Positions 6,112-7,086 of a stretch of 7,086 bases of DNA are shown here, piece by piece. A program made the position numbers and the translations under genes. Under the pieces are notes generated by a model. It saw nothing but the letters and a program-made list of their open reading frames with translations. It had not been told where the DNA came from and did no database searches. Position 1 is the stretch's first letter. Each line of letters starts with the position of its first letter. The DNA comes from Spirochaetaceae bacterium (GTDB taxonomy: Bacteria; Spirochaetota; Spirochaetia; B11-G9), in NCBI GenBank assembly GCA_030633365.1, contig DAOVSY010000155.1, forward strand, positions 1-7,086, given 5' to 3'.

Positions 6112-6807
6112 ATGAAAACAATTGGTCTATTAGGCGGCATGAGCTGGGAATCTACAGTCAGCTATTATAAATTTATAAATGAAGGTATAAAAAGTAAACT
6201 TGGAGGACTACATTCTGCAAAAGTAGCTTTATATTCTGTAGATTTTGATGAAATAGAGAAGCTTCAGCATTCCGGAGACTGGGAAGGCACAGCAACAATA
6301 CTTGCTGATGCTGCCAAAAAAATTCAGTCAGGAGGAGCAGATTTTCTACTTATATGTACCAATACCATGCATAAAGTTGCAGATAAAATTCAGGCTGTAA
6401 TTGATATCCCTGTTGTTCATATTGCGGATGCTACAGCAGAAAATCTTGTAGCCGGGGGAGTAAAAAAAGTAGGTCTCCTGGGAACAAAATTCACCATGAG
6501 TGAAAATTTTTATAAGGGTAGACTTAAATCCGGATTTGGACTGGAAGTTTTAGTTCCTTCTGACAACGATCAGGATACTGTACATAATATAATCTATTCA
6601 GAATTATGTTTAGGAAACATAAAGGCAGATTCCAGAAAATCTGTCCTGGAAATAATTGAGTCACTTGGCAAAGCAGGAGCAGAAGCTGTTATTCTGGGAT
6701 GTACAGAAATTGCTCTGTTGGTACAGCAGGAACATACTTCTATGCCACTTTACGATACAACAACCATACATGCAGCTAAAGCAGTGGAACTGGCATTATC
6801 TGATTAA
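6112..6807 (+). CDS. aspartate/glutamate racemase family protein
   Basis: A 231-residue cytoplasmic enzyme of the cofactor-independent aspartate/glutamate racemase family (YgeA-like branch), which interconverts L- and D-forms of acidic or other amino acids by two-base catalysis with a pair of cysteines. It starts with the family signature IGLLGGMSWEST. Both catalytic cysteines are present: C82 in CTNTMH and C197 in GCTEI. GVKKVGLLGT near residue 115 begins the second half. The length is normal, and both cysteines point to a working racemase. The exact substrate cannot be read from the sequence. The ATG at 6112 has AAAGAG eight bases upstream. It stands alone on the plus strand, divergent from the ygiQ remnant and convergent with the universal stress protein gene. 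Confidence 0.9.
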   Translation: MKTIGLLGGMSWESTVSYYKFINEGIKSKLGGLHSAKVALYSVDFDEIEKLQHSGDWEGTATILADAAKKIQSGGADFLLICTNTMHKVADKIQAVIDIPVVHIADATAENLVAGGVKKVGLLGTKFTMSENFYKGRLKSGFGLEVLVPSDNDQDTVHNIIYSELCLGNIKADSRKSVLEIIESLGKAGAEAVILGCTEIALLVQQEHTSMPLYDTTTIHAAKAVELALSD

Positions 6808-7086
6808 CGAACAACAAGTACCGGACATGGAGCAGTATGCAGCACCTTATGAGTTGTACTTCCAAGTATCAACCCGGCTAAATCACTTCTACCCCTTGAT
6901 CCCATGATAATCAGGTTAATTCCCTCAATTTTTGCAGTTTCTGATATTACTTTTCCCGGGGGCTCCTCTAAAAGCAGCTCTTTAAAGGGAACATTATTTT
7001 CCTTATAGATCTCTCTATAGGGTTCCAGCACATCATTTGCATTCTCAAGTATTTTATCAATAGCTTTTTGCAGGAACGGTTCCCCA
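6804..7086 (-). CDS. universal stress protein (UspA family), C-terminal part
   Basis: The C-terminal 94 or so residues of a UspA-family protein whose frame stays open to the right edge. A GTG at 7031 is an internal Val, since family-like helical sequence continues upstream of it (GEPFLQKAIDKILENANDVL). The stretch INLIIMGSRGRSDLAGLILG followed by ST matches the family's ATP-binding motif G-2x-G-9x-G(S/T) exactly, and the protein ends in the typical CPVLVVR. Such proteins are small cytoplasmic nucleotide-binding proteins that help cells survive stress. ATP-binding rather than UspA-proper behaviour is expected from the intact motif. Its TAA stop (complement of 6804-6806) overlaps the racemase stop. 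Confidence 0.88.
   Translation of the reverse strand, partial: GEPFLQKAIDKILENANDVLEPYREIYKENNVPFKELLLEEPPGKVISETAKIEGINLIIMGSRGRSDLAGLILGSTTHKVLHTAPCPVLVVR

Noticed and set aside
6656..6907. Plus-strand frame across the racemase and universal stress protein genes
   Set aside because: It is an out-of-frame shadow of the racemase gene followed by the antisense of the stress protein gene.
1..7086. CRISPR array, tRNA, rRNA, transposase or insertion sequence ends
   Set aside because: No regularly spaced repeats, cloverleaf sequences or transposase-like frames were seen. The only repeats are those from ygiQ.

Overview
The window is a piece of a low-GC bacterial chromosome. Sampled 60-base rows of the flanking genes run near 28-35% G+C. 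It is made of ordinary housekeeping and accessory genes, interrupted by a two-gene block of different composition. The flanking genes (a MATE transporter, a YgiQ-type radical SAM protein, an aspartate/glutamate racemase family protein and a universal stress protein) fit an anaerobic bacterium such as a spirochaete or a Halanaerobium/Clostridia-like Firmicute. The sequence alone does not settle which.

Layout, left to right. A minus-strand operon reads ygiQ-like radical SAM gene (1403-3217), then a MATE efflux gene (54-1406, overlapping the ygiQ stop as ATGA), then the first ten codons of a third gene running off the left edge (1-30). Upstream of ygiQ come a terminator and a lipoprotein gene with an FmdE-like domain (3305-4078). 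An AT-rich 345-base spacer with a promoter and an operator-like palindrome follows, then a B12-binding-type radical SAM gene (4424-5776). The lipoprotein and the B12-type gene, both on the minus strand, are clearly richer in G+C (sampled rows 52-53%). Past them, at 5922-6021, lies a degenerate second copy of the start of ygiQ with an in-frame internal deletion. It keeps its own promoter-like upstream region. A divergent racemase gene (6112-6807, plus strand) begins just beyond it and meets the C-terminal end of a UspA gene (6804 to the right edge, minus strand) tail to tail, the two stop codons overlapping.

Interpretation. The simplest reading is that ygiQ and the racemase gene were once divergent neighbours, sharing a compact promoter region with one palindromic -35 hexamer (TTGCAA). 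A segment carrying the lipoprotein and the B12-type radical SAM gene then entered between them, by an event that left ygiQ 5' sequence on both sides. The right-hand copy later decayed. The left-hand, full-length ygiQ kept a promoter, but homology to the old upstream region stops only four bases beyond its -35 hexamer, where the terminator of the lipoprotein gene begins. The -10 hexamers of ygiQ and of the B12-type gene lie 6 and 10 bases from their ATG codons with no Shine-Dalgarno sequence, which suggests leaderless or nearly leaderless transcripts.

No CRISPR array, tRNA, rRNA, transposase or recognisable defence system was seen.
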